Shown piece by piece: positions 8,808 to 16,795 of a stretch of 64,000 nucleotides of DNA. The notes beneath the pieces were generated by a model. It was not told the origin of the DNA and made no database searches. It worked only from the letters and a program-made list of their open reading frames with translations. This DNA comes from Odoribacter splanchnicus DSM 20712 (GTDB lineage: Bacteria > Bacteroidota > Bacteroidia > Bacteroidales > Marinifilaceae): positions 62,001-126,000 of the forward strand of contig NC_015160.1 of NCBI RefSeq assembly GCF_000190535.1. Direction: 5' to 3'. Each line of letters opens with the position of its first letter. Position 1 is the stretch's first letter. A program made the position numbers and the translations under genes.

Positions 8808-8815
8808 CAAATATA
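8808..8815 (-). promoter_or_regulatory. -7 box for ncRNA copy 1
   Basis: TATATTTG on the minus strand matches TAnnTTTG exactly. An upstream TTTG (within 8834-8839) is about 18 bases away, close to the expected -33 spacing. The same box occurs at the matching place in copy 2. Confidence 0.65.
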
Positions 8816-8875
8816 GTTAATTTTCGGCATCTACAAACGTTCTGTGGGTTGGTTGTAAGACAAAAATAAGCAAGT

Positions 8876-9922
8876 TTAATCAATGAACCATCTATACTCT
8901 GAATCTCCTTGTACGGCTCTGCTTAATCCCTCTGTAAGTTGTGTAGCGTTCAACGACCTATCTAAGAAGTTATCAATATAAGAACTCTTATTTGCTCCTG
9001 TCAATAAGTTGTAAACTCTCCACATACTGATACTGTTTCCCTCTTTAGCAAAGTTTTCATCTATATAGTAATTCCTTGCTATCGTGTTAATCTGGCTGTC
9101 CGTCATTTCCATGTTAGGCAACATACGCTTTTCTTTGGAAGGCAGGCATTGATACATACGGCTCTTCCCTAAGAACTGTGCAAATTGGTGTTCTGTCAGG
9201 CTGTACTTCTGAAACTCCTGCATAAAGCGTAAATGCTTGTTTGCATCGTATTTGCTAAACAAGTCCATTACTCCCCTAAACAGGTCATAATGATTCATGG
9301 CTCTAAGGTCAGACTGATAACCGTCTGTAAAAGTACATAAGTTACAACATACCTGATTCCTAAAGCCAATAGCCACACTAAAATGTTCTGTACCCTTTTT
9401 GCTCATCAGGTTTTCATGGTTATAAGCCCTGACACCTGTAATACATAAATTCAGCCTGTTCCCTGCAATATCAGAGTAAATAGTAGGAATCTCAAAAGCA
9501 AACGCCATCCGTTCATAGTAAATCGTTTTGTCCGTTTCCAATAACTGATTAACGGGCTTATGTATGGCTTCTGGAATCCTGCCTTTGATAATATGGCTAA
9601 CTATGATTTCAGGTGTATCAATCTGTTCATTCCTGAAAAACTCCTGTGCTGCCTTATACACCGTTTCAATAAATACAGGATGCGATACGGTCAGTTCATT
9701 ATCCTTGCTGAATACAGGCACAATACAATCATTCTTTAGGTGCTGTATATCTACCTCTGTTGTATTGGCATTGATAAAGTGTAATCCCTTTGGTTTTGGG
9801 AATAGGGTTGTGTAATCCTTAAACGGACTTTCTTCTGTTACATCAATGTAATCAGAATATTCTTCACCAAATAAGGCAGGATCGACCTGTTGTGTTGTTG
9901 ATAATAATCTAAGTGTTTCCAT
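8876..9922 (-). CDS. DUF3871 family protein
   Basis: 348 residues from METLRLLS at 9922; a longer open frame starts at 9982 but would overlap the upstream gene, whereas 9922 leaves a normal 19-base gap. The sequence (LHFINANTTEV, FEIPTIYSDIAGNRLNLCITGVRAYN, FSVAIGFRNQVCCNLCTFTDG) matches the DUF3871 family of Bacteroidetes mobile elements, which resembles the phage/plasmid DUF932 proteins. No biochemical role is established. It follows the RadC-like gene on the same strand and is likely co-transcribed. No signal peptide; cytoplasmic. Confidence 0.85.
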   Translation of the reverse strand: METLRLLSTTQQVDPALFGEEYSDYIDVTEESPFKDYTTLFPKPKGLHFINANTTEVDIQHLKNDCIVPVFSKDNELTVSHPVFIETVYKAAQEFFRNEQIDTPEIIVSHIIKGRIPEAIHKPVNQLLETDKTIYYERMAFAFEIPTIYSDIAGNRLNLCITGVRAYNHENLMSKKGTEHFSVAIGFRNQVCCNLCTFTDGYQSDLRAMNHYDLFRGVMDLFSKYDANKHLRFMQEFQKYSLTEHQFAQFLGKSRMYQCLPSKEKRMLPNMEMTDSQINTIARNYYIDENFAKEGNSISMWRVYNLLTGANKSSYIDNFLDRSLNATQLTEGLSRAVQGDSEYRWFID

Positions 9923-9941
9923 GTTGTGAGTTATTAATGAG

Positions 9942-10388
9942 TTATAATACTTTGTTGTCTGCAAAGCTGTAATAGTCCTCATTGTTAATGAGTAAGTAAT
10001 CAGCTAATTCAATATCGAATAGGTAAGCTGCCAACTTAATTTGGTTCTTCAAATCCTTTTCTGCATCATTAGGTTCTAAGTCACCACTTGGAGAATTAGA
10101 CACTACAATAATGCTTTTGGCATTGGCAAGTATGGCAGCCTGCAATATAAACTTGGTTTCCACTATGTCATAAGTGTGTGCCGATTCACTAACGGTCATT
10201 ACACCTAATACCGTACTATTGCCACTTAGTAATATGACCTTAGTCGTAATATGGTGCTGTATCGTATCTTCATCGTAGAACTGCAAAGCAAATTCAAAGG
10301 CTTCATAAGGACTGACTAACCTTACCTGCTCTGCTTGTTTAACTGTTGGATAAATGAGTTTTACCTCGTTTGGTCTGAATGATTTCAT
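9942..10388 (-). CDS. RadC-like JAB/MPN protein with degenerate metal site
   Basis: 148 residues covering the RadC MPN (JAMM) domain only, without the N-terminal HhH part of full RadC, as usual for mobile-element copies. The canonical metal motif HNHPSG with downstream D is replaced by SNSPSGDLEPND, so both zinc-binding histidines are serine, and the later DH pair reads AD. The remaining fold signature (KFILQAAILANAKSIIVVSN, IKLAAYLFDIELADYLLI) is intact. It therefore probably keeps the fold but not metallopeptidase-type catalysis. RadC-like genes are common on Bacteroidetes islands with anti-restriction or unknown roles. Followed by DUF3871. Confidence 0.82.
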   Translation of the reverse strand: MKSFRPNEVKLIYPTVKQAEQVRLVSPYEAFEFALQFYDEDTIQHHITTKVILLSGNSTVLGVMTVSESAHTYDIVETKFILQAAILANAKSIIVVSNSPSGDLEPNDAEKDLKNQIKLAAYLFDIELADYLLINNEDYYSFADNKVL

Positions 10389-10868
10389 ATTTGTGATAAA
10401 TTGAATGGTTGTACTTTGATAAAGAAGGGAGAACCATTCAGCCCTCCCAACCTTTTGTAAAATATATTGGCATACCTTTCCTTAATTGGCATCTTATAAA
10501 AAATGAGAGAGAGCATTACACCCTCTCTCAACGCACAATACCCCTATATAGAGTATCAATGCACCCACAACATGCCTGTAAGTATATAAGCCATATCTTT
10601 AGTCCTGAATGTGGGTATTTCAGGTATATAATGGAGTAAATAAATTGAATTGGTTATAACTTCTAATCTGGATATTTACTCATACATTCTATTTGTAAAT
10701 ACCCTTACTAATGCCAGATAGAAGTTATTTTTTGAATTGGCAAGTCTGACAAAATATAGGGTGTTTGTTCCTGTGCTAATTCAACCATAATATAAAACAA
10801 GAGAGAGCTGTAAAGCTCCCCCTTGCCGACTTCACTGCTCAATATAACAGTTTTGTCCCCCCTATACG
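10389..10868. other. 480-base intergenic region rich in hairpins
   Basis: No convincing gene. Three hairpins stand out: 10504-10530 (U-rich on the minus strand), 10656-10728 (16/15-bp arms with one bulge, T6 on the plus strand at 10728-10733) and 10798-10825 (U-rich on the minus strand, likely terminator of the 10869 gene). It also contains AAGTCTGACAAAA at 10742-10754, shared with the left end. Terminators in both directions suggest a short RNA could be transcribed inside this space. Confidence 0.45.
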
Positions 10869-11336
10869 TCATTCCATAATCAGAGCAAACTTTTTAATCT
10901 TGGTCTTGGTTGCCACTCCATGAAAAGTAGCAGGAACTTCTTTTTCTCCTGCTAATACTATGGTCTTATCCAATAACAATTCAACGAGTGCAGGAACAAA
11001 CATATTCTTTGCAATGGAGTAAATGAATTGCAGTTTGTCCTTGTACTTCTCCTGTACCGTTTCATTGCAAGGGATTTCGCTTGGAGTGGTTAAGCCATCT
11101 TGTGATTTTCTGGTGAGTATGGTGTATTTGAGTTCGTAAACTTCTTCATCTTCTCCTCTGGTACAAATCAGGTAAAGGTCGTTCAAGGTTTCCCCTTTAA
11201 AGCCAATGACCTTTAGTTCTTCACCAACTTTTATAGCTTCTGGGAATACTGCAAGTTGGGTTTTCAATGTTTCAGCGAGTGCGCTAACGTCTTTCTGTAC
11301 ATTTCCTTGTGCTATTAAATACTCTTTTCTGTTCAT
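10869..11336 (-). CDS. Hypothetical island protein
   Basis: 155 residues from MNRKEYLIAQGNVQ; an extra in-frame ATG at 11366 adds MFNTLFYPTT, which does not look like the family start. No signal peptide. A small alpha/beta protein with an acidic middle (CTRGEDEEVYELKYTILTRK) and a basic C-terminus (ATKTKIKKFALIME). I do not recognise it. It stands alone between the hairpin-rich region and the divergent higBA pair, so the space 11367-11642 holds promoters in both directions. A minus-strand terminator follows at 10798-10825. Confidence 0.6.
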   Translation of the reverse strand: MNRKEYLIAQGNVQKDVSALAETLKTQLAVFPEAIKVGEELKVIGFKGETLNDLYLICTRGEDEEVYELKYTILTRKSQDGLTTPSEIPCNETVQEKYKDKLQFIYSIAKNMFVPALVELLLDKTIVLAGEKEVPATFHGVATKTKIKKFALIME

Positions 11337-11577
11337 AGTTGTGGGGTAAAATAAAGTGTTAAACATTTCGTTTTTATGCAGCTATTGGGTAGGGGTGTAA
11401 ATGGTTACACTACTTTACTGCTTGAAATAAACACTATATTTCAATTTGACCTTTATATTGTCATGGGGAGGGGTATTTTTTCAGCTAAGGTATATATGTG
11501 TCTGCTATATTTAAGTTGGTGAATTTTTCTCTAAAGTGTATATATAAGCCAATTTTTCAAGTTTTTCCACCAAAATA

Positions 11578-11623
11578 AAATTCACTAATTGAGTGAATTT
11601 ATCGATATAATTTCCTATCTTTG
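11578..11623 (+). promoter_or_regulatory. higBA operator and promoter
   Basis: Perfect inverted repeat with 9-bp arms (AAATTCACT at 11578-11586, AGTGAATTT at 11592-11600), followed by TATCTTTG at 11616-11623, an exact TAnnTTTG -7 box 20 bases before the higB ATG. Antitoxins of this family bind such palindromes, so autoregulation by HigA or HigBA is likely. Confidence 0.6.
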
Positions 11624-11642
11624 TGGAGTAAAATAATACAAT

Positions 11643-11963
11643 ATGATTGTAGAGTTTGAACAGGAGTATTTAAGTGAGCTATACAAAACAGGGCAATGTA
11701 AAAGTAAAAAATACAGGTTTCAGCCTAACGTTGTCACTAAGTATAAAAAATGTATAGACATTCTTATATCTGCTAATCGAATAGAGGATATATTTCCATT
11801 TCGTTCTTTAAACTATGAAGTCCTAAGTGGAGATAAAAAAGGAATATCATCTATCAGGGTAAACTCACAGTACCGCATTGAGTTTACAGTAAACAAGATA
11901 GAAGATAAAGAGCCTGTTCTGACCATTTGCAATATACTTGAATTGTCTAATCATTATAAATAA
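11643..11963 (+). CDS. higB: HigB-like toxin (RelE/ParE superfamily)
   Basis: 106 residues. Predicted RelE-fold ribonuclease: N-terminal helices (YLSELYKTGQCKSKKYRFQPNV) and beta strands ending in the core GISSIRVNSQYRIEFTV, the usual position of the catalytic basic residues in HigB/RelE toxins that cut mRNA on the ribosome. It precedes higA by six bases; toxin-before-antitoxin order is characteristic of HigBA. On a mobile island such a pair usually stabilises the element by killing cells that lose it. Codon use is AT-rich. The palindrome upstream suggests autoregulation. Confidence 0.88.
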   Translation: MIVEFEQEYLSELYKTGQCKSKKYRFQPNVVTKYKKCIDILISANRIEDIFPFRSLNYEVLSGDKKGISSIRVNSQYRIEFTVNKIEDKEPVLTICNILELSNHYK

Positions 11964-11969
11964 ACGATT

Positions 11970-12287
11970 ATGAACAACGACTTAAGACCATATATGCCAA
12001 CCCACCCAGGCGAGGTATTAAAAGACGAATTACAGGCAAGGGGAATCAGCCAAAAGAAATTTTCTTCATTGATAGGTGTTTCTTATACAATGCTGAATGA
12101 AATACTAAACGGTAAACGCCCAATATCTGCTGATATGTCTTTACTTCTTGAAGCAGCATTAGGTATTGATGCTACTATCTGGAATAATATGCAAAGTCGC
12201 TATAATCTTGAAACGGCAAGGCGTGATACTTCTTTCGCATCTAAACTTGACTCTATTCGTCAAGCATTTAGTGCTGCCTGTTTTTAA
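11970..12287 (+). CDS. higA: HigA-like antitoxin, XRE-type regulator
   Basis: 105 residues. The N-terminal sequence PTHPGEVLKDELQARGIS is the diagnostic HigA opening, followed by an XRE helix-turn-helix (QKKFSSLIGVSYTMLNEILNGKRPIS, about residues 28-53) and the family tail LGIDATIWNNMQSRYNL. It should bind and block the HigB toxin and repress the pair through the palindrome at 11578-11600. The ORF stop is at 12285-12287. Confidence 0.92.
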   Translation: MNNDLRPYMPTHPGEVLKDELQARGISQKKFSSLIGVSYTMLNEILNGKRPISADMSLLLEAALGIDATIWNNMQSRYNLETARRDTSFASKLDSIRQAFSAACF

Positions 12288-12586
12288 TAGCATAAATATA
12301 TTTCCACTCCTAAAATTCAGGTGTCCATTTTTTATTTATATAATACATAACCTGTGAAAAAAGTGGACAGCTAAAAGAAGTAAGTATATACCCCTGTTTT
12401 TTGAGTTGGCATAAATGAGAGGCTGAAAATTAAAGCCAAGTTATTTCTAAAGTTAATCTATTGCAGTGAGACATTTTCATTTTGTAGTACATAAAGAGAG
12501 TCCATATAATTTTGTCTCACTCTCTAAAGTTCATATATGTATAGTCTATTGGCTTGTAAAGGTTTATGTCTAAAGAATAAGTTTGA
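12288..12586. other. Intergenic region after higBA with a GTCCA inverted repeat
   Basis: No gene seen. It contains GTGTCCATTTTT near 12322 and AAAAAAGTGGACAG near 12360, an imperfect inverted pair related to the words repeated at both ends of the island, and TAAAGAATA near 12562. Confidence 0.35.
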
Positions 12587-13528
12587 TTATTCAGTAATTA
12601 ATTCTTTCAGTAATAAAATAGCTTTCCCTTCACCTGATTTCCAGACTGTATCAGTCTTAATATCTCTTATTGATATGCATGAAAAAACAGTATCTTTAAA
12701 ATAGGCTTCTTCATTTTTTACATTATTATCAGTGAATAAAAGTTGAGATAATATGGTATATTCTTTGTCGTTTTCTATAGTCCGCATAAAATCCTGATTA
12801 TTACTTTCGATAACCAGTGTATTGGTAATAGTATCAGCAATTAAAGGTTCTAAAATTTTGATTTTTACGGCAACTGTAGCACCATATGTGAATTTGAAAG
12901 TATCACAACAAATCTTGGATAAAGGAAATAAACGTCCGTCTTTTTTTATTTTTAGAATGACCTCCTTATTTACATACAATTTAGGTGTTAATTGAAAACG
13001 CTCAAAGTAATATTTTGATTCTTCCATTTTATCTTTAAACTCTGCCGAATTTGATGGATATTTATATTGACCAATCAAAGAATCGATTTTCCTTTCTAAT
13101 TTTTCGACTAAATCTGTTGCATTTATAAAGCGGTCAATAGTATGATTTTTTTGTAATTCTTTCTTAAATAATTCTAAAGATTCATGCTTTTCTCCAAAAT
13201 CGATATTATCAATCTGAACTGAAGCAGTCTCATCAATTAGATATATTAAAATTTCCTTATCTTTTTCTATGGCTTTTTCATACTCTAATTGAGTGTAAGA
13301 TTTTCCGCTTTCTTCCTCTATACTTCCCCAACGATTGGCAATAATACCAATGTATATATTCGATTGTTCAACCTCTTTTAGGCAGGTTGTTAATGGAGAA
13401 TCTTTACGAGCTCCAAATTCTTCCATTCCAACAATATTAACATCATATCTTTTTAGCAATTCCCATACAGCTTTTCGTTCTTTGACTAAATCTTTATAAG
13501 TTGACGATATGAAGATTGTTTTTTTCAT
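12587..13528 (-). CDS. DUF4062 domain protein
   Basis: 313 residues from MKKTIFISSTYKDL; a start seven codons upstream (13549) is possible. Residues 1-110 match DUF4062 (IFISSTYKDLVKERKAVWELL, then GMEEFGARKDSPL, CLKEVEQSNIYIGIIANRWGS, SYTQLEYEKAIE), a TIR-like Rossmann-type domain found at the front of many NLR-like and defence-associated proteins. The C-terminal 200 residues are unrecognised and lack an obvious NTPase motif, so this would be a sensor or effector without the usual STAND module. It is a stand-alone gene on the island. A defence role is inference from family associations only. Confidence 0.78.
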   Translation of the reverse strand: MKKTIFISSTYKDLVKERKAVWELLKRYDVNIVGMEEFGARKDSPLTTCLKEVEQSNIYIGIIANRWGSIEEESGKSYTQLEYEKAIEKDKEILIYLIDETASVQIDNIDFGEKHESLELFKKELQKNHTIDRFINATDLVEKLERKIDSLIGQYKYPSNSAEFKDKMEESKYYFERFQLTPKLYVNKEVILKIKKDGRLFPLSKICCDTFKFTYGATVAVKIKILEPLIADTITNTLVIESNNQDFMRTIENDKEYTILSQLLFTDNNVKNEEAYFKDTVFSCISIRDIKTDTVWKSGEGKAILLLKELITE

Positions 13529-13870
13529 AAGGTTTATTATTTTTTTCAAATATATATGATTTTAACTTATAACTATAATTTTTGCTCCCTAAACTTAGTC
13601 TGGTGATAAATTTTGAAAAAGGTATATAAGACATAAATTCTAGATTTTCTCCACCACCAATCCTTTTACAAGTTAAGACTGTATTCTGGTCATTATTTTC
13701 CTGTTCTGCTAAGGATGCCAATAAAAAATGAAGTGTAATTTTGAGTTGGTAATCCTGTTTCAACTGTGCGCTATGTTCTTTAGTTTGTGGGGTTTGCCTT
13801 TAGTACCTTTGCATCATAATTATGCGAAGATAAATAGTTTTTCAAATCCCACTTTCACAATCATTGCGCA

Positions 13871-14080
13871 ATGAACAATAATGATAAAGGAGTTATTGCT
13901 TCTGGTTGGTTTGGACTGGAACATCACAGGGAAATACATACGGTTGACTTTTACCGTCATATTGGAATGGAAACCTTGTGTAAGCTCTATCCTGAAATAT
14001 TTAAGCCAGAAATTTGGCTGTCTGAAAATCCACCTCAGATTAAACAGCCTAAAAAGAAGTTAGTAAAGCGAAGCAAGTAA
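13871..14080 (+). CDS. Small hypothetical basic-tailed protein
   Basis: 69 residues starting at ATG 13871. The composition is protein-like (VIASGWFGLEHHREIHTVDFYRHIGMETL) and ends in a lysine-rich tail (KQPKKKLVKRSK). A second overlapping frame (13881-14063) looks non-coding. A good intrinsic terminator lies 17 bases after the stop, which supports a real plus-strand transcript. Unknown function; it may be a small DNA- or RNA-binding protein given the tail (weak inference). Confidence 0.6.
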   Translation: MNNNDKGVIASGWFGLEHHREIHTVDFYRHIGMETLCKLYPEIFKPEIWLSENPPQIKQPKKKLVKRSK

Positions 14081-14097
14081 GATTGTTGTAAATGAAG

Positions 14098-14138
14098 AAA
14101 GCCGTATTCCTTTTTAGTTGGGAGTACGGCTTTTGTCG
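14098..14138 (+). terminator. Terminator after the small gene
   Basis: 13-bp arms at 14098-14110 and 14121-14133 with a 10-base loop and T-rich end. Confidence 0.75.
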
Positions 14139-14231
14139 TTTAATAGCTAAACCTTTAGGTGGAAAAATAGCACTTTTCTTACAAAACATTCAGCCTCTGT
14201 AAGAGGTGCAAATGTCGAAATAGTGACTAAT

Positions 14232-14259
14232 GGAGAGTACACCGTCAGGTGGACTCTCT
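14232..14259. other. Compact 28-base hairpin
   Basis: Arms GGAGAGT (14232-14238) and ACTCTCT (14253-14259) with an inner CACC/GGTG helix around a GTCA loop. No U tract, so not a standard terminator. It lies between a plus gene and the end of a minus gene. CACCGTCA recurs at 16441-16448 beside a GGTGGCCACC palindrome. Confidence 0.4.
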
Positions 14260-14283
14260 GAAAACAAGGAGTAAAAGCACATC

Positions 14284-15156
14284 CTAATCTAAATAAATTA
14301 CTGTTTTAGGCTTCTCAGGTTCTGGTTCTAATACCTTGCCATCAATAATTCTGACAAAGTAATTCAGACTGCTAATGTTATCAGGTAACTGGTCTGTTCT
14401 CTTTTCCAATCTTTCTTTTATACCTTCTGCGCAACCTGATACACCTAATATCCTACCTATTAGCCTATGGTCATAAGGAGGGCAAATTATTCTCTTACTT
14501 TTACAAAACTCATAAATGGCTGTATATGCTTCTTTTAGCTTATCCCATTCATTTTGTGGCATTTCTATTGGTGGATAACCATTGTAAAATAATCCCTTCC
14601 TAATAGTATATCCTTTTCCTTTTTCATTTGGAGTAACTAAACCATATTCCTGGCATTGCTTCATTAGTCCTGCAATAGTAGCATAAGAGAGATTCATTTG
14701 TTTCTCCATGTCCCTGTAACTGTACAAAGTAGTATCAGTAAAATTCAGGCAAACACATTTCAGCATCAGAATAAAGCCCTTAATAAATGACTGTTCTTTT
14801 AGTGGTAAATCACCTATCTGAACATCTAATAACTTACGGTCTGCCATAATATAACAGGTATCTGGAATCTGCGTAGAATAGTCAGTTAAACGTCTGGGCT
14901 TACCTTGTGGTGTCTTACCACTAAAATAGCTGTTGGGGGTGGTAAATCCTTTTTCTGCCAGTTCTTTCAAATACTTTTTCAAAGTTGATTCAGGAATACC
15001 TGTTTTATCCCTAAGTGTCTTATGAATTACATGTGATTCTCCTGTATTAAAGTCAGAATAAAACATGAGTGCCAAAAATGTGGCTGCCTCTTTATTGTTC
15101 AGGCGAATATGCACATCATTTCGTATTCTCCTGTACGATAATTTATTTTCGTCCAT
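14284..15156 (-). CDS. Winged-helix DNA-binding protein, replication- or regulation-like
   Basis: 290 residues. It has two winged-helix-like parts: residues 20-75 (NNKEAATFLALMFYS, HKTLRDKTGIPESTLKKYLKELAEKGF) and about 135-185 (YRDMEKQMNLSYATIAGLMKQCQEYGLV). A tandem winged-helix arrangement is seen in plasmid Rep initiators and in MarR-like regulators, but I cannot assign it. No signal peptide. A dyad (TCAGGTG at 15254-15260, CACCTGA at 15278-15284) about 100 bases upstream could be its operator. Iteron-like repeats at 16.5 kb make a replication role worth considering (inference). Confidence 0.62.
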   Translation of the reverse strand: MDENKLSYRRIRNDVHIRLNNKEAATFLALMFYSDFNTGESHVIHKTLRDKTGIPESTLKKYLKELAEKGFTTPNSYFSGKTPQGKPRRLTDYSTQIPDTCYIMADRKLLDVQIGDLPLKEQSFIKGFILMLKCVCLNFTDTTLYSYRDMEKQMNLSYATIAGLMKQCQEYGLVTPNEKGKGYTIRKGLFYNGYPPIEMPQNEWDKLKEAYTAIYEFCKSKRIICPPYDHRLIGRILGVSGCAEGIKERLEKRTDQLPDNISSLNYFVRIIDGKVLEPEPEKPKTVIYLD

Positions 15157-15253
15157 AATTTTCTGCTTGATATAAATTCCATTTTCAAATCAGTTTCCCT
15201 GAAACCGGATATTAGTTATTAGTTTTAGTTATTAGTATATAGCTCAGTAATAT

Positions 15254-15284
15254 ATCAGGTGGAGGAAGTAAAATATATCACCTG
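15254..15284 (-). promoter_or_regulatory. TCAGGTG/CACCTGA dyad upstream of the winged-helix gene
   Basis: Perfect 7-bp inverted repeat separated by 17 bases within 130 bases of the start at 15156. Possible operator. Confidence 0.35.
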
Positions 15285-15439
15285 AGAAAATCGTCACTAA
15301 ACTGTATCTGAACACTGTTTTTTTGATGTCAGGGTGTCCCGTTTTGGAAATAAAGCATATCTCCAATCCTGTTTTTAGGACTTTGGCTTTACCCATAGTG
15401 CACATCAGAGCAAAACCAAAGTATTCTTTTAAGTTGGAA

Positions 15440-16381
15440 TTATTGTTTCAGGTCAGCCAGAACTGAATTAAATGCTTCCTCATAGGCTTTCGCTTCCATG
15501 CTGTGACCTTTAGCGGCAATAAAGTATTTCTCCCAATTGGTTTTATTTATAGCATTCAGCACCTGTTCAACCTTAGATAAATCAGAATCATGGTTTTTAT
15601 AGAAGGCTTTCAATCCTGCCCCCAATCTGCCGTTTAGTTTGTCAGTTGTCAGGAATGGGTGTTCTTTGCAGATTTGGCAAATGGCATCACCAATCGTTTC
15701 AGTTGCCTTAGATAGCTGAATCCTTTTAAAGTCATCCATTGTCTTATAGCCCTGTTGCAGTGCTTTCATCTGCTTAGGTGTTAAACTGGAAGTACCAAAG
15801 GTGTAAACATTCATCAGGAATGCCGTAATGAACTTTTCTTCCCTCTTACTCAGGATATGGTCTGTGTGCTCATCATTGGTTGGGATTTTGGAATTGTAAA
15901 AATCATCATTTTTCCACGGCTTGCCATTGTTTCGCAGGGCAATGTATTGTAGCACGTCCATGCCTTCTGGAATTTCCACCTCTATATAGCTGGGTTCTGC
16001 TTCCATGTCAGGGAACATAAGGGCTACTGTCCTGTGTTGCCCATCGACACATACCCCATCGTATAGGTGGTATTCACTTTCTGGAACTGTTTCCATTTCG
16101 ATTTTGAAATTACTGATAGTAGGAATACCTTCCCCTTTTTCTCTTTTCAGTACAGGTTTTAACAGACGCCTGCCACCCAATTTATTTTGTGCCTGTTCTA
16201 TTGGGAGAAATTCAACAGGCATAGTAGGAATAAAGCCCATAGCTTTAATCTTGTTGTAGGATTCTACCACATTGGCTTTATCAATCTCACTGCGGTTACC
16301 TTCGATAAATAGTAAATTTTTCATACCATTTTTAATTGAGTTCATTACTGCTGTTTCATTTACTGATACTGAATTTTCCAT
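15440..16381 (-). CDS. ParB/Srx-fold domain protein of the island
   Basis: 313 residues. VCVDGQHRTVALMFPDM near residue 110 is the conserved GxHR-type core of the ParB N-terminal (sulfiredoxin-like) domain, preceded by a PVEFLPIEQAQNKLGGRR segment that fits the first strands. The C-terminal half is helical (MKALQQGYKTMDDFKRIQL) and ends without the typical ParB dimerisation tail. It differs strongly from the chromosomal ParB, so a partition or regulatory role for the island, or a nucleotide-dependent enzyme, is possible. Its upstream region carries three 39-base dyads. Confidence 0.72.
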   Translation of the reverse strand: MENSVSVNETAVMNSIKNGMKNLLFIEGNRSEIDKANVVESYNKIKAMGFIPTMPVEFLPIEQAQNKLGGRRLLKPVLKREKGEGIPTISNFKIEMETVPESEYHLYDGVCVDGQHRTVALMFPDMEAEPSYIEVEIPEGMDVLQYIALRNNGKPWKNDDFYNSKIPTNDEHTDHILSKREEKFITAFLMNVYTFGTSSLTPKQMKALQQGYKTMDDFKRIQLSKATETIGDAICQICKEHPFLTTDKLNGRLGAGLKAFYKNHDSDLSKVEQVLNAINKTNWEKYFIAAKGHSMEAKAYEEAFNSVLADLKQ

Positions 16382-16492
16382 AATGTTTGGTTTTTAAAAA
16401 TTAATACTTCATTTATTCAAACAATCGTAAATGAGGTGGCCACCGTCAATTGTTGATTGTGATACAAAACTACTTCTCTGTTAAGGCCTGTG

Positions 16493-16723
16493 TTATAAAG
16501 AATGAATGCCGTTTCGTGGTTTATTCTTTAGGTATTATCAGAACTCTTGTTTTGTATTGCAAATCAACTCAAATCTGAAAAGCTGTGTTATAAAGAATAA
16601 GTGCTAATTGACAGGCTATTCTTTAGGAGTTTTCAGCTCTGTTTTGATTGCGAAAGCGAAGTTGGGAAAATCAATGTAGGAGGGTTATAAAGAATGGGAG
16701 TAAAAGGATAGTGTATTCTTTAG
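16493..16723. repeat. Three iteron-like 39-base dyads
   Basis: Units at 16493-16531, 16588-16626 and 16685-16723 each begin TTATAAAGAAT and end ATTCTTTAG, each exactly 39 bases, spaced 95 and 97 bases apart. The sequence between units is also related (TTATCAG..CTCTTGTTTTGTATTGC versus TTTTCAG.CTCTGTTTTGATTGC). Such spaced dyads resemble iterons of a replication origin or an operator array for a DNA-binding protein of the island. Confidence 0.65.
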
Positions 16724-16761
16724 ATAGTTGAATATGAATACACTTAGGTGGTATTTAGATA

Positions 16762-16790
16762 TAAAAATTCCCTGCCGTATGACAGGGAGA
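16762..16790 (-). terminator. Terminator after the 16796 gene
   Basis: Minus-strand CCCTG/CAGGG hairpin followed by ATTTTTATAT, just past the stop codon at 16796. Confidence 0.55.
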
Positions 16791-16795
16791 AAAGA

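Noticed and set aside
8560..8855. IS110-type bridge RNA
   Set aside because: The bipartite complementarity is reminiscent, but there is no DEDD recombinase near either copy, so I do not make that assignment.
13494..13763. Minus-strand frame upstream of the DUF4062 gene
   Set aside because: Overlaps the DUF4062 start and a copy of the dispersed TATATA repeat; no recognisable protein features.
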